Origin: Deltaproteobacteria bacterium
GTDB lineage: Bacteria > Myxococcota > B64-G9
Direction: 5' to 3'
DNA length: 58,409 nucleotides
NCBI GenBank assembly: GCA_019314375.1
Contig: JAFCZJ010000022.1
Location: forward strand, 1 to 58,409
Position numbers and translations under genes: made by a program. The notes under the pieces are model-generated. The model searched no databases. It had not been told where the DNA came from and was given only the letters and a program-made list of their open reading frames with translations. How positions within the stretch are numbered: position 1 is the first letter of the stretch; each line of letters begins with the position of its first letter. Of this stretch, positions 34,053-42,486 are shown one piece after another.

Positions 34053-35540
34053 ATGACGAATCAAAGTTCCGGAAAAAATGGCCTGGTCCACGCCGAGGCA
34101 CCCATTTTCACCCGCTCGGTGCCCGGCCGCATCGGCTACAGCTTACCCAAGGCCTTCGGTGACACAGAAAACGCCGAAGCCGCCATTCCCGAGGGCTTGC
34201 GCCGCAAAGAAGCCGCTGAGCTGCCCGAGGTCGACGAGCCCACCGTGGTACGTCACTACACTCGCCTGAGCGTCTGGAATCACAGCATTGACTCGGGTTT
34301 CTACCCGCTGGGTTCCTGCACCATGAAGTACAACCCGCGCGTCAACGAAAAGGCCGTCCGCCTGGAGGGTTTCGGTCTGCTGCACCCTTACGCACCCGAA
34401 GCCCACACCCAGGGTGCCATGCGTCTGATTTATGAGTTGGGTCGGGACTTGGCGGAAATCGCCGGCTTTACCCAAGTCACCCTGCAACCAGCGGCGGGTG
34501 CCCACGGCGAACTCGTGGGCATCAAACTGATCCGGGCCTACCACAAGGCCCAGGGCAATCCGCGCAAAAAAATACTCGTCCCCGACACGGCCCACGGAAC
34601 CAACCCGGCATCTTGCAAGAACTCGGGTTACAAAGCCGTGGAAGTCAAAAGCGGCCCGGACGGTGTGCTCTTGCCTGAATCCGTGGAAAAGCTCATGGAT
34701 GAAAATGTTGCCGGCCTGATGGTCACCAACCCCAACACCTTGGGCCTCTTCGAAGAGCACATCTGCGAAATCGCTGAAATCGTGCACGCCAAGGGCGGCC
34801 TGGTTTACTGCGACGGCGCCAACTTGAACTCCATCATGGGCGTATCCAGACCGGGGGACATGGGCATCGATGTAATGCACTTCAACCTGCACAAGACCTT
34901 CTCCACGCCCCACGGCGGCGGCGGACCCGGATCCGGCCCGGTGGGCGTCCACGACAAATTGGCCCCCTTTCTTCCCACGCCCATCATCAACGAGAAAAAT
35001 GGCGTGTATCGATGGGACTACGATCGGCCCCAGAGCATCGGCCGGGTCAAGTCTTTCTATGGCAACTTCGCCGTCATGGTCCGGGCCTATGCATACATCC
35101 GCGAGATGGGCGCAGCCGGTCTGAAGCAAGCCAGCCAAATGGCCGTGCTCAATGCCAACTACGTGCGAGCCGGACTGGAGTCCACCTACGACCTACCCTA
35201 CAAAACACCCTCCATGCACGAGGTGGTCTTTTCGGACAAGCACCTGGAGGAAACCGGCGTGACCACCCTGGACGTGGCCAAACGGCTTCTGGATCACGGT
35301 GTGCATCCGCCCACGGTCTACTTTCCATTGGTCGTGCATGGGGCCATCATGATCGAACCCACCGAAACCGAGTCCAAAGAAACCTTGGATAGCTTCATCG
35401 ACATCATGAAGGCAATCAGTGACGAGGCCAAGACCAACCCCGAGGTAGCCAAAGCAGCCCCCACGCGCACAGTGGTCGGACGCCTGGACGAAACCAAGGC
35501 CGCTCGCGAACCCATGCTGCGCTACAAACCTGACGCGTAA
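34053..35540 (+). CDS. gcvPB: glycine dehydrogenase (decarboxylating) subunit 2
   Basis: The 495-residue PLP-binding beta subunit of split glycine dehydrogenase. The PLP Lys lies in NLHKTFSTPHGGGGPG; SCTMKYNPRVNE, HGTNPAS and NPNTLGLFEE are family signatures. AAAGGAG precedes the ATG. No gcvT or lpd is found in the window, so the cycle needs T and L proteins from elsewhere. Ends 3 nt from the convergent TonB-like gene. Confidence 0.95.
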   Translation: MTNQSSGKNGLVHAEAPIFTRSVPGRIGYSLPKAFGDTENAEAAIPEGLRRKEAAELPEVDEPTVVRHYTRLSVWNHSIDSGFYPLGSCTMKYNPRVNEKAVRLEGFGLLHPYAPEAHTQGAMRLIYELGRDLAEIAGFTQVTLQPAAGAHGELVGIKLIRAYHKAQGNPRKKILVPDTAHGTNPASCKNSGYKAVEVKSGPDGVLLPESVEKLMDENVAGLMVTNPNTLGLFEEHICEIAEIVHAKGGLVYCDGANLNSIMGVSRPGDMGIDVMHFNLHKTFSTPHGGGGPGSGPVGVHDKLAPFLPTPIINEKNGVYRWDYDRPQSIGRVKSFYGNFAVMVRAYAYIREMGAAGLKQASQMAVLNANYVRAGLESTYDLPYKTPSMHEVVFSDKHLEETGVTTLDVAKRLLDHGVHPPTVYFPLVVHGAIMIEPTETESKETLDSFIDIMKAISDEAKTNPEVAKAAPTRTVVGRLDETKAAREPMLRYKPDA

Positions 35541-35543
35541 GTT

Positions 35544-36791
35544 CTACCGGCGGTCGAAACGGAAAGCGCGGATTCGACCGCGGTCACCAATCTCGAAGAA
35601 AAACCCGAACTGAAAGCGGATGATTCCATCGGCGTCGGCCAAACCCGCCGGCGGGTTTGCGAAGGGCGCGGCGTCATGGAAAGAACGCACGGCCACCTCG
35701 TCAAAGAACTTCACCCCGGAAGAAGTAACCACGAAGACCTGGCTTAGGGCCCCGCTCTTTTCCAAAGAAACGTTAAGCAGTGTATAGCGGTCCTTGACCC
35801 CATAAATATTGCCGTAGGGATCGCGGCGAATGTACTCAGCGCCCACCTTGGGCGACCAATACTGACTCACACCCCGTTTCACCCTGTTGAAAAAGGTGGC
35901 GTACTTGAATTCCTTGCTGTTGAGCAGCGTGGCTTCGCCCTCGTCCACGTCTTCAACGTGATCGTTGGCGGGAGCCCCTGTGACCATATCCAATTGGTCG
36001 AGACTGGGGCGTCTGAACATGGCTACCGTGCTCTCGTGCTGCCCCTGCTCTCCTGTCTGCTCGCTGGCCCGTTCACTGCCGTCTCCTTTCTGCAACCTGA
36101 GCTTGTCCGAATTGCCACTCATGGCTTCGCTGGCGTCGTAAGCGGCCATCTCGCCCATCTGCAAATCCAATTTCAAGTGAAGCGCATCTCTCTTCTTCAA
36201 ATCGGGCACTTCGAAAGCGGGCATCTTGTACTCGGTCGCCTGCTGCTGATCGCCCTGCTTGCGGGTCAAGAGGGCCACATCGTCTAATCCTTCGTCCTGC
36301 TGGGGCTCAGGACGGCGGCGAGTTGACTCGGCGATGGTGGGCCTGGGTTGGGCCACCCCGTAATCCGACCGCCGATGCCGGCTGATGCTCTCTTTTTCCA
36401 CCTGGGTGTTGTGCTCGGATAAAAAACGGGCATCTTCGGGCGGCTTCTTGTCGGGGGTGGGCGCCAAGTCCACCACTTGCCCCTCGGGATCCTCTTCTTC
36501 CTTCTTTTTCTCTTCTTCGGGGACTTCGGGCTCTGGGGGCAGTTTTTCCTTATTCTCTTCCACTTTCACTTCGGGCAAAATTTGTCGATTGGCCTCAAAG
36601 TCCCGGGGGCTCATGGCCAGCAGCGTGACTTCCGTATTCTCCTCCACCTTGGGCTTCGGCACCAAATCGGCGAACCAGTCATACATACCGGGCAGCAAAC
36701 CGGTAAAAATCAGCTCAGCATGGACCAGGAGCGCGATGAGCAAGGCCACCAGCAATGGTTTGAAATTTCTGCCTGGCCGGTTCTCGGACAT
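35544..36791 (-). CDS. TonB-like energy transducer / TolA-type protein
   Basis: A 415-residue protein: a short cytoplasmic leader, one transmembrane helix (about residues 11-32), a long Pro/Glu/Lys-rich periplasmic span (EKLPPEPEVPEEEKKKEEED region), and a C-terminal TonB-like domain (about residues 290-400; YWSPKVGAEY, LEKSGALSQVFVVTSSGVKFFDEVAVRSF). The end is extended by a basic tail. Would couple inner-membrane energy to outer-membrane proteins, or act as a TolA-like or gliding-type link. No ExbBD genes nearby. Confidence 0.8.
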   Translation of the reverse strand: MSENRPGRNFKPLLVALLIALLVHAELIFTGLLPGMYDWFADLVPKPKVEENTEVTLLAMSPRDFEANRQILPEVKVEENKEKLPPEPEVPEEEKKKEEEDPEGQVVDLAPTPDKKPPEDARFLSEHNTQVEKESISRHRRSDYGVAQPRPTIAESTRRRPEPQQDEGLDDVALLTRKQGDQQQATEYKMPAFEVPDLKKRDALHLKLDLQMGEMAAYDASEAMSGNSDKLRLQKGDGSERASEQTGEQGQHESTVAMFRRPSLDQLDMVTGAPANDHVEDVDEGEATLLNSKEFKYATFFNRVKRGVSQYWSPKVGAEYIRRDPYGNIYGVKDRYTLLNVSLEKSGALSQVFVVTSSGVKFFDEVAVRSFHDAAPFANPPAGLADADGIIRFQFGFFFEIGDRGRIRAFRFDRR

Positions 36792-36886
36792 GGTCCCTTA
36801 ACACCTCGCGTGCAGCGTCTATTCAGCTCAGTTCCAACTCTTCATTTTAACACTAGAGATAAGAGGGGGTCAAACCAACGGGGGGC

Positions 36887-37372
36887 TCAGATAGCTTCAA
36901 GCCTCTTCAGCAGGGATCGAATTCGATTGGCGTGGCCTTGTTCCTGCTTGGCCAATTCATCAAAAAGCTCATACAAATCTGACAACTGGCTCAGGGACAA
37001 GAGAGTGTTGTAAAGATCCCGGGTAGCGATTTCGCGTCGGTGGGCCACCTGCAAGACACCGGCCGCATCCGATGCCTCAGGCAGGTCCGGGGCATGGACG
37101 ATACGCTCGACCGCCTCTTTCAGATTCGCATCATCGATGAGACCCGTCTTTTCAGGCAGGATCTCATATCGCTTCATCAAGCGATCGCGGTGGCTGACTT
37201 CGTCTTGAATCAGCTTGGCCAACAACGCGATCACCTCTGCATCCTGCTCGGCTTCGTCAAGCGAGAGTTGCCGTTTATGAGCCTCTTCATAAAAGGTCTT
37301 GGATTCTTCTTCGATACGAATCGCGAACTGAACGATGCCTTCCAGGCTCAGTTCAGGGGCTGCATTCGACAT
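36887..37372 (-). CDS. ferritin-like / rubrerythrin-like protein
   Basis: A 161-residue four-helix protein with the paired Glu/ExxH pattern of ferritin-like di-iron proteins: FAIRIEEESKTFYEEA in helix 1, LIQDEVSHRDRL in helix 2, REIATRDLYNTL in helix 3 and LAKQEQGHANRI in helix 4. It lacks the rubredoxin Cys domain of full rubrerythrin. Starts 1 nt after the stop of the NuoI-GltD fusion gene, so it is probably the last gene of the ion-pumping complex operon. A role in oxidant or iron protection is likely. Confidence 0.82.
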   Translation of the reverse strand: MSNAAPELSLEGIVQFAIRIEEESKTFYEEAHKRQLSLDEAEQDAEVIALLAKLIQDEVSHRDRLMKRYEILPEKTGLIDDANLKEAVERIVHAPDLPEASDAAGVLQVAHRREIATRDLYNTLLSLSQLSDLYELFDELAKQEQGHANRIRSLLKRLEAI

Positions 37373-37373
37373 A

Positions 37374-39281
37374 TCAAGTTCCTCGCTCAGGTCCAGGGTC
37401 GGTCAAAAGTTCATCGATGGCCCGGGCCGCGTTGTGGCCATCCCGAATGGCCGAAATCACATCCGGTCCGTGGATGATGTCGCCGGCAACGAAGATTTTC
37501 GGCTGAGGCGTGGCACCCGTGTCGTTGCGGGCGAAGCGTCCCCGGGTGATACCCAGTTTTTCCTGATCTTCTTCGCTTAGAAAGCCGTAGCCCGGCGCCT
37601 GGCCGATGGCCTCGATGACCTGACTGCCGGCATAGAAGGCCTTATCATCCTCGTCGATCTTGGGGTTAAAACGCCCCTCCTCATCGAAGACTTGCAGACA
37701 ACGAGCCACCTCCAGCCCCTCCACTTTTCCCGCATCATCCAGCCGGATGCGCTTGGGGGCCCAGCCCGGCTCGATGATCACGCCCTCCTCTCGGCTCTCC
37801 TCGATCTCCTCGACGTCCGCCGGCATCTCTTCTTCGCATTCCAGACTCGTGAGCAGCATATCCACCTTGCCGAAGCGCTGCTTTTGCAGTCTGGCCAGGC
37901 TGCGGACGATGTCCATGGCCACGTTGCCACCGCCGATGACCACGATTTTTTCGTGAAGAGGGACCTCTTTGCCCAAGCGAATATCATTGAGCAACAAAAT
38001 GGCCCGCTGCACGTCTTTGTGATCGTGGTTCTCGATTCGGGTACTGCGTCCACCAGGAAAACCCACGGCGATGATCACGGCATCGTGCTCGTCTTTGAGC
38101 TTTGTCCAGGCCGCGGGATCGTCCACTTTGCTATCACAACGAATTTCCACCCCCATGGCGACAATGGCCGCTACGTCCCTGTCGATGGCCTCGTCGGGCA
38201 GACGGTAAGCCGGGATGCCGTATCGCATGGTGCCGCCCGCCTTGGGCATGCGCTCGAAGATCGTGATCTGATGCCCCATGTGGGCCAAATAGTATGCTGC
38301 GGCCAAACCTGCCGGCCCGGCGCCCACGATGGCCACCTTCTTGCCGCTGGGTTTGATGACGGCTTTTTTCGCTTCTTCCGAATCCGGATCAAGACTCTTG
38401 GATATTTCGCTCACCTGCTCGGCGGGCAGGGCATCAATGGCGTAACGCTTGAGCCAGCGAATGGCCACGGCTTCGCCCCTGTGAGAAAGAGCACAAACCG
38501 ATTCGCAATTGTGGGTACAAATTCGACCGCAAACCGAGGGCAGAGGATTGGTGCGGTAAATCTGTCGCACCGATTCGGGCAAGTCGCCATCAAAAATGCC
38601 GCGGATATATTCGGGAATGTTCATGTGGGCAGGGCATGTATCGGTGCAAAGACCGCATTCGACGCAGCGCTGGGCTTCTTCCATCGCGGCCCGGGCCGAG
38701 AAGCCCTTGACGAACTCCACGAAACTGCCGATGCGGACATCCGCCTCCATCATCTCCATGGGACGCCGCGTAAAATCCAGCCAGGACAAAGCCGGCTCAG
38801 CCTGCCAGCTTTTCTCCCCGGCATGGGTCTGATCCGGCTGGATGGTGAAGGCAGCTTGTTTCCAGCGCAGCTCCTCTAAGGGATCCTCTTTGATCGAGGC
38901 CTTTGTGTAAATGTAGTTCCGACTCATGGACAAAGAGCCCGTGGGGCAAACGTCTACGCAGAAAGCACAGAAGCAGCAGCGGCCATAGTCCACAACGGGC
39001 CGTTCCGGGTTGGTGCCCTCCGCCGCTTCGGGCGCTTCTTCTCCTTCGGCGCGCGCTGGCACCTTCATGTTGATGGCCGCCGTAGGGCACACGGTTGAAC
39101 AGGTGCCGCAACCGATGCAGACCTCTTGGTCGTTGGTATGCATCCCGCGATAGATCATGGAGGCACCCTTTTTCTCGTGGACCTCCAGGTCTTCCGCCGG
39201 GTAGCGGATGGTCATGGGTTTGCGGAACAAGTTGGCCAAAACCGCAAAAGGGGCGAAAAATGATTTTTCTCCGAGGGCCAT
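37374..39281 (-). CDS. MbxN/NuoI-like 2[4Fe-4S] subunit fused to GltD/NfnB-type NAD(P)H:FAD module
   Basis: A 635-residue fusion. Residues 1-130 form a NuoI/MbhN-type ferredoxin domain with Cys55/58/61/65 and Cys102/105/108/112. Residues about 165-635 are a GltD/NfnB-like flavoprotein: two further Fe-S Cys sets (206/209/212/216 and 251/255/259/263), a FAD Rossmann motif GAGPAG (residues 320-325), a second NAD(P)H motif GGGNVAMD (about 450-457) and the closing FAD motif FVAGDIIHGPDVISAI. In known MBX/MBH complexes the N subunit is a stand-alone ferredoxin. The fusion places NAD(P)H oxidation or reduction directly on the membrane complex. Last core gene of the operon. Confidence 0.9.
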   Translation of the reverse strand: MALGEKSFFAPFAVLANLFRKPMTIRYPAEDLEVHEKKGASMIYRGMHTNDQEVCIGCGTCSTVCPTAAINMKVPARAEGEEAPEAAEGTNPERPVVDYGRCCFCAFCVDVCPTGSLSMSRNYIYTKASIKEDPLEELRWKQAAFTIQPDQTHAGEKSWQAEPALSWLDFTRRPMEMMEADVRIGSFVEFVKGFSARAAMEEAQRCVECGLCTDTCPAHMNIPEYIRGIFDGDLPESVRQIYRTNPLPSVCGRICTHNCESVCALSHRGEAVAIRWLKRYAIDALPAEQVSEISKSLDPDSEEAKKAVIKPSGKKVAIVGAGPAGLAAAYYLAHMGHQITIFERMPKAGGTMRYGIPAYRLPDEAIDRDVAAIVAMGVEIRCDSKVDDPAAWTKLKDEHDAVIIAVGFPGGRSTRIENHDHKDVQRAILLLNDIRLGKEVPLHEKIVVIGGGNVAMDIVRSLARLQKQRFGKVDMLLTSLECEEEMPADVEEIEESREEGVIIEPGWAPKRIRLDDAGKVEGLEVARCLQVFDEEGRFNPKIDEDDKAFYAGSQVIEAIGQAPGYGFLSEEDQEKLGITRGRFARNDTGATPQPKIFVAGDIIHGPDVISAIRDGHNAARAIDELLTDPGPERGT

Positions 39282-39300
39282 GATTCGCTCTCCTCGCCTG

Positions 39301-40455
39301 TCAGCGATCGATGTCCGGCGGACAGACGCTGAAAGACATCATCCAGGCCGCCACATCGTCGATCTTCATGCCCGGCAAATGCTTGTGGCATAAATACATG
39401 CCGGCCGGAAGAGATGGTCCGCGCACGGCGACCCGATAAGGCGTCAAACCACCGTCGCTGACCACGTAATAGCCGAACTCGCCTTTGGACGACTCCACCT
39501 TGGAGTATGCGTCACCAGCGGGCACGCGCAATTTCATCAAGTTGCCCATGTTGAGGCGCACTGGGCCATCGGGAATCTGGGCGGCCAGGCGCCGGATGAT
39601 CCGCAGGGATTCATGGTAATCCATACGCACCTGCACCGCGCGAGCCAGGGCATCGCCTCCACCCGAACAGGCCACCTTCACCTCCACCTCGTCATAGGCC
39701 GCATAAGGCGCATCCACCCGAACATCGGCGACTACGCCCGTGGCCCTGAGGCTTGGCCCCACGATACCCGATGCCACAGCGTCTTCGGCCGAGATATACC
39801 CCAAGCCGCTCAAACGACTGTGCACGACCCGGTTCTCAAACAGCAAGCGATCCCAGGTAAGCAGGCGCTCCTCCAGGGTATCCACCAGCTTGAGCAAGCT
39901 ATCCAGCCACCCAAGAGGCAAATCACGACGCACGCCGCCTGGGACGTTGTAGATGTGGTAGACGCGAGCGCCGGTCAGTGCCTCGAAAAGATCCAACAAC
40001 CAGTCCCTGTCCAACATCATCAAATACATGGGCGTGTAGTGGCCCAAGGAACCGCCCAAAGCACCCATGCCCATCAACAATGAAGTCAATCTCGACATCT
40101 CCAAGGTGATCGAGCGAAGGTAACGGGCCCGGCGCGGTACTTCAACGCCCAGGAGGGTCTCCACGGCCTGGCAATAAGCCACCTCGTTGGGGTCCGGGTC
40201 CACCACACAGACCCGGGGAATCAGAGACAGGTTGGCCGCCCAGGCTTTCTTTTCCATGGACTTTTCGAAGCCCCGGTGCAGCATGCCGGCGTTGGTGCGA
40301 ACTTTGACGATCTCGGGTCCCACCATGTCCAGCACATAGCCGAAGTTGCCGTGCATGCCTGGATGATTGGGGCCAAAAAACAAATCGTAGGTGGCGTACT
40401 CATCGTTTTCCGCAATCTTTTGCAAGGTGGTGTAGCCGTCGGACAAGTGCATCAC
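39301..40455 (-). CDS. MbxL/NuoD-like catalytic-fold subunit with CxxD motifs
   Basis: A 384-residue member of the [NiFe]-hydrogenase large subunit / NuoD family (FGPNHPGMHGNFGYVLDM, LHRGFEKSMEKK, ITLEMSRLTSLLMGMGALGG). At the two positions where hydrogenases have CxxC ligands, this protein has Cys83-V-V-Asp86 and Cys378-P-P-Asp381; the nearby His of the first motif is Asn90. Half of the [NiFe] ligands are therefore missing, so H2 chemistry is not expected. Loss of part of the Cys set is also a feature of archaeal MBX/MBS, as I recall. Complex I NuoD lacks all four. Overlaps the NuoC-like gene by 4 nt. Confidence 0.9.
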   Translation of the reverse strand: MMHLSDGYTTLQKIAENDEYATYDLFFGPNHPGMHGNFGYVLDMVGPEIVKVRTNAGMLHRGFEKSMEKKAWAANLSLIPRVCVVDPDPNEVAYCQAVETLLGVEVPRRARYLRSITLEMSRLTSLLMGMGALGGSLGHYTPMYLMMLDRDWLLDLFEALTGARVYHIYNVPGGVRRDLPLGWLDSLLKLVDTLEERLLTWDRLLFENRVVHSRLSGLGYISAEDAVASGIVGPSLRATGVVADVRVDAPYAAYDEVEVKVACSGGGDALARAVQVRMDYHESLRIIRRLAAQIPDGPVRLNMGNLMKLRVPAGDAYSKVESSKGEFGYYVVSDGGLTPYRVAVRGPSLPAGMYLCHKHLPGMKIDDVAAWMMSFSVCPPDIDR

Positions 40456-40952
40456 TCCACCTCCCCTTCCTCAAAGCCCAAGCCTTTCAGGGTGTATGCC
40501 TTCATGGAGTACGCGGTGGCATCGAAATCCTTTCGCAAAGGCGGTATGTCTTGCCAGTTGTGCAAAAACAAGGGCGACAGGTCCGGGTTGCCGGGGAAAT
40601 AGGTGCCGAAGAACTCGTGAATTTCTTGCTCGTAAACCTGAGCTTGACCCCAGAGTTCGTGTACCGTGTGGGCCCAGGGCCGATCCCGAGCGATGCGGAT
40701 CTTAACAAGAGCGTGAAGCTTATGCTTGTAGGACCCAAGGTGGTAGACCAACTCCAGCTCTCCGTCGGCTATCCAGTCCACGCAAGAAATAAACGACAAA
40801 TGGGCGAAGTCCTGCTGCTTGAGCCAGTTCAAAACCGACAGCAGGTTATCCCGCTCTGTCTTGACCTCAAACACGATGCCCGGCTTGTCTGTGCACTGAA
40901 CACGCTCTCCCATTGCCCGGTCCAGATCGGCCATGATATCCGAGGCGGTCAT
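40452..40952 (-). CDS. MbxK/NuoC-like 30-kDa subunit
   Basis: A 166-residue NuoC-family peripheral subunit: ELELVYHLGSYKHKLHALVKIRI, ARDRPWAHTVHELWGQAQVYEQEIHEFFGTYFPGN. The WxQAxxxErExxxxFG-like signature is close to the family norm. It links the NuoD-like and NuoB-like subunits. ATG at 40952 with GAGGAGG upstream, overlapping the previous stop by ATGA. Confidence 0.9.
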   Translation of the reverse strand: MTASDIMADLDRAMGERVQCTDKPGIVFEVKTERDNLLSVLNWLKQQDFAHLSFISCVDWIADGELELVYHLGSYKHKLHALVKIRIARDRPWAHTVHELWGQAQVYEQEIHEFFGTYFPGNPDLSPLFLHNWQDIPPLRKDFDATAYSMKAYTLKGLGFEEGEVE

Positions 40953-41581
40953 GACTTCACCTCCTCGGCCATGAGTTGCTCGACCGTGGGACGGTTGGCG
41001 AAAGGATCTTCCCATGCCTTGAGCACCGGCGTGGAGCGCTTGAGGACGGCATCCTGGTTGCGCTTGTACCAGTCGTGGTTCTCCCGGTAGCGCCGGTAGC
41101 CCACGGCCTTGCCCGCCTGAATCTGGTCCATCAACTTATTGAAAGAATCGATGACGGCCTGAGGCCGGGGCATGCAGCCTGCGATGGACATGTCCACCGG
41201 CATGAACATTTCCAGTTGGTTGATGACCGGATAGGAATCCCAGTAAATGCCGCCGTTGATCGGGCAAGAGCCAAAACCCACGACGTAGCTGGGATCCTGC
41301 ATCTGCTCGTAGGTATAGATGACCCTTTTGAGGGTCTTGGCCGAAAGGTAACCCGTGATGAGCAAAAGGTCCGCCTGACGCGGCGTGGCCATGGGCCCCA
41401 GGCCGAAGCGTTCCATGTCATAGCGTGAGGTCATGGTGGGCGGCAGCTCCACCGCCCCACAGCCCGTGCAGTAGTAAAGCATCCACATGGAGCGCTTGCG
41501 GAAATAGTTCAAGATGGTCTGCCACCCGTTTTTGCTCTCCTCAGCGCTATTGAGGACCAAAAGTTCTTCTCTTTGTTCCAT
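40949..41581 (-). CDS. MbxJ/NuoB-like [4Fe-4S] subunit
   Basis: A 210-residue NuoB/hydrogenase small subunit homolog with the four Cys of the proximal cluster: Cys38 and Cys41 (YYCTGCGAVELPP), Cys106 (GFGSCPINGG) and Cys136 (IAGCMPRPQ). It receives electrons next to the NuoD-like site. The start is either ATG 41581 with GGGGTGA upstream, or GTG 41590 overlapping the NuoH stop; the ATG was chosen. The first 35 residues contain the amphipathic membrane-facing helix seen in the family. Confidence 0.93.
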   Translation of the reverse strand: MEQREELLVLNSAEESKNGWQTILNYFRKRSMWMLYYCTGCGAVELPPTMTSRYDMERFGLGPMATPRQADLLLITGYLSAKTLKRVIYTYEQMQDPSYVVGFGSCPINGGIYWDSYPVINQLEMFMPVDMSIAGCMPRPQAVIDSFNKLMDQIQAGKAVGYRRYRENHDWYKRNQDAVLKRSTPVLKAWEDPFANRPTVEQLMAEEVKS

Positions 41582-41586
41582 CTGCG

Positions 41587-42486
41587 TCACCCCGCAAACC
41601 GAGTCAGCACGAGTTGGATCAGAGCCAACGAGCCCGCCCAGATCCACAGGTGCCTGATGCCCTGCTCGATCCGGTAACGCGCCATGACTGCGTTGACACA
41701 CATGGTGGTGAAATAAACGACGAACTGCTTGGCCATGAAGGCGTACCAGGTCTCGGCACCACCGAGAAATAGGTTTACGATCAGGCCGGTCTCTACATAG
41801 AGCTGCACCGCATGCATCAGAAAGCCCATGCCCAAATACTTACCCGAGAGCTCGACCATGGGTCCGGAGGCAATCTCTGAGGGGGCTATCATGTGGTCGT
41901 AGGGCTTCTCGCCCACCATGGCCTGAAAGGCCAACTCCACCGCCAAAAACCCGATGGGCATGCGCAGGATGTTCCAGTTTTCCACGCCGCCTTGCTGGGC
42001 TGCGGCCAGCACACCCAGATCCGAGCTACCATAGACCAACATCATCGCCATGATGACCATGACCAAAGGAATCTTGTAACCCAGCATCAGGGCCAAGGCC
42101 CGGGAGATGCCGATGGTGGCATTGGGGTTACCGGAGGCGGACACACCCATGGCCATGCCCAGGTAGCCGATGGTCATCAAATAGAGAATGACGACGATGG
42201 GGCTACCCCCCATGACCGAGACACCGGCCAAGGGGATATAGAAGGCCGTCGCAATGAGACCGCCCAGTGCCATGATGATGCCCAAGTCCATCACATAGTT
42301 GTGGGTGATGGAGCGTTTCGTGAAGCACTTAATGACATCGATAAATGACTGGTAAAAAGGCGGCCCGTAGCGGCTCTGAATGCGAGCCGTCACCTTGCGC
42401 CCCAAGCCCATGAAAAGCAGCCCGACGGCCATGGAGAAAAAGGCCAATCCCACCAGTTCGGCAAATTTCCATGCGCCAAAGTTCAT
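41587..42486 (-). CDS. MbxM/NuoH-like membrane subunit
   Basis: A 299-residue subunit with about eight transmembrane helices; the cytoplasmic loop RKVTARIQSRYGPP is the NuoH/HycD signature that contacts the NuoB and NuoD sides, and GEKPYDHMIAPSEIASGP carries the conserved acidic residues of the next loop. It transmits redox energy to the antiporter modules. Start ATG 42486 overlaps the upstream stop (ATGA). Confidence 0.93.
   Translation of the reverse strand: MNFGAWKFAELVGLAFFSMAVGLLFMGLGRKVTARIQSRYGPPFYQSFIDVIKCFTKRSITHNYVMDLGIIMALGGLIATAFYIPLAGVSVMGGSPIVVILYLMTIGYLGMAMGVSASGNPNATIGISRALALMLGYKIPLVMVIMAMMLVYGSSDLGVLAAAQQGGVENWNILRMPIGFLAVELAFQAMVGEKPYDHMIAPSEIASGPMVELSGKYLGMGFLMHAVQLYVETGLIVNLFLGGAETWYAFMAKQFVVYFTTMCVNAVMARYRIEQGIRHLWIWAGSLALIQLVLTRFAG

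Noticed and set aside
39301..41581. [NiFe] hydrogenase (large and small subunits)
   Set aside because: The NuoD-like protein lacks half of the Cys ligands, and no maturation genes are near; MBX-type is the better fit.
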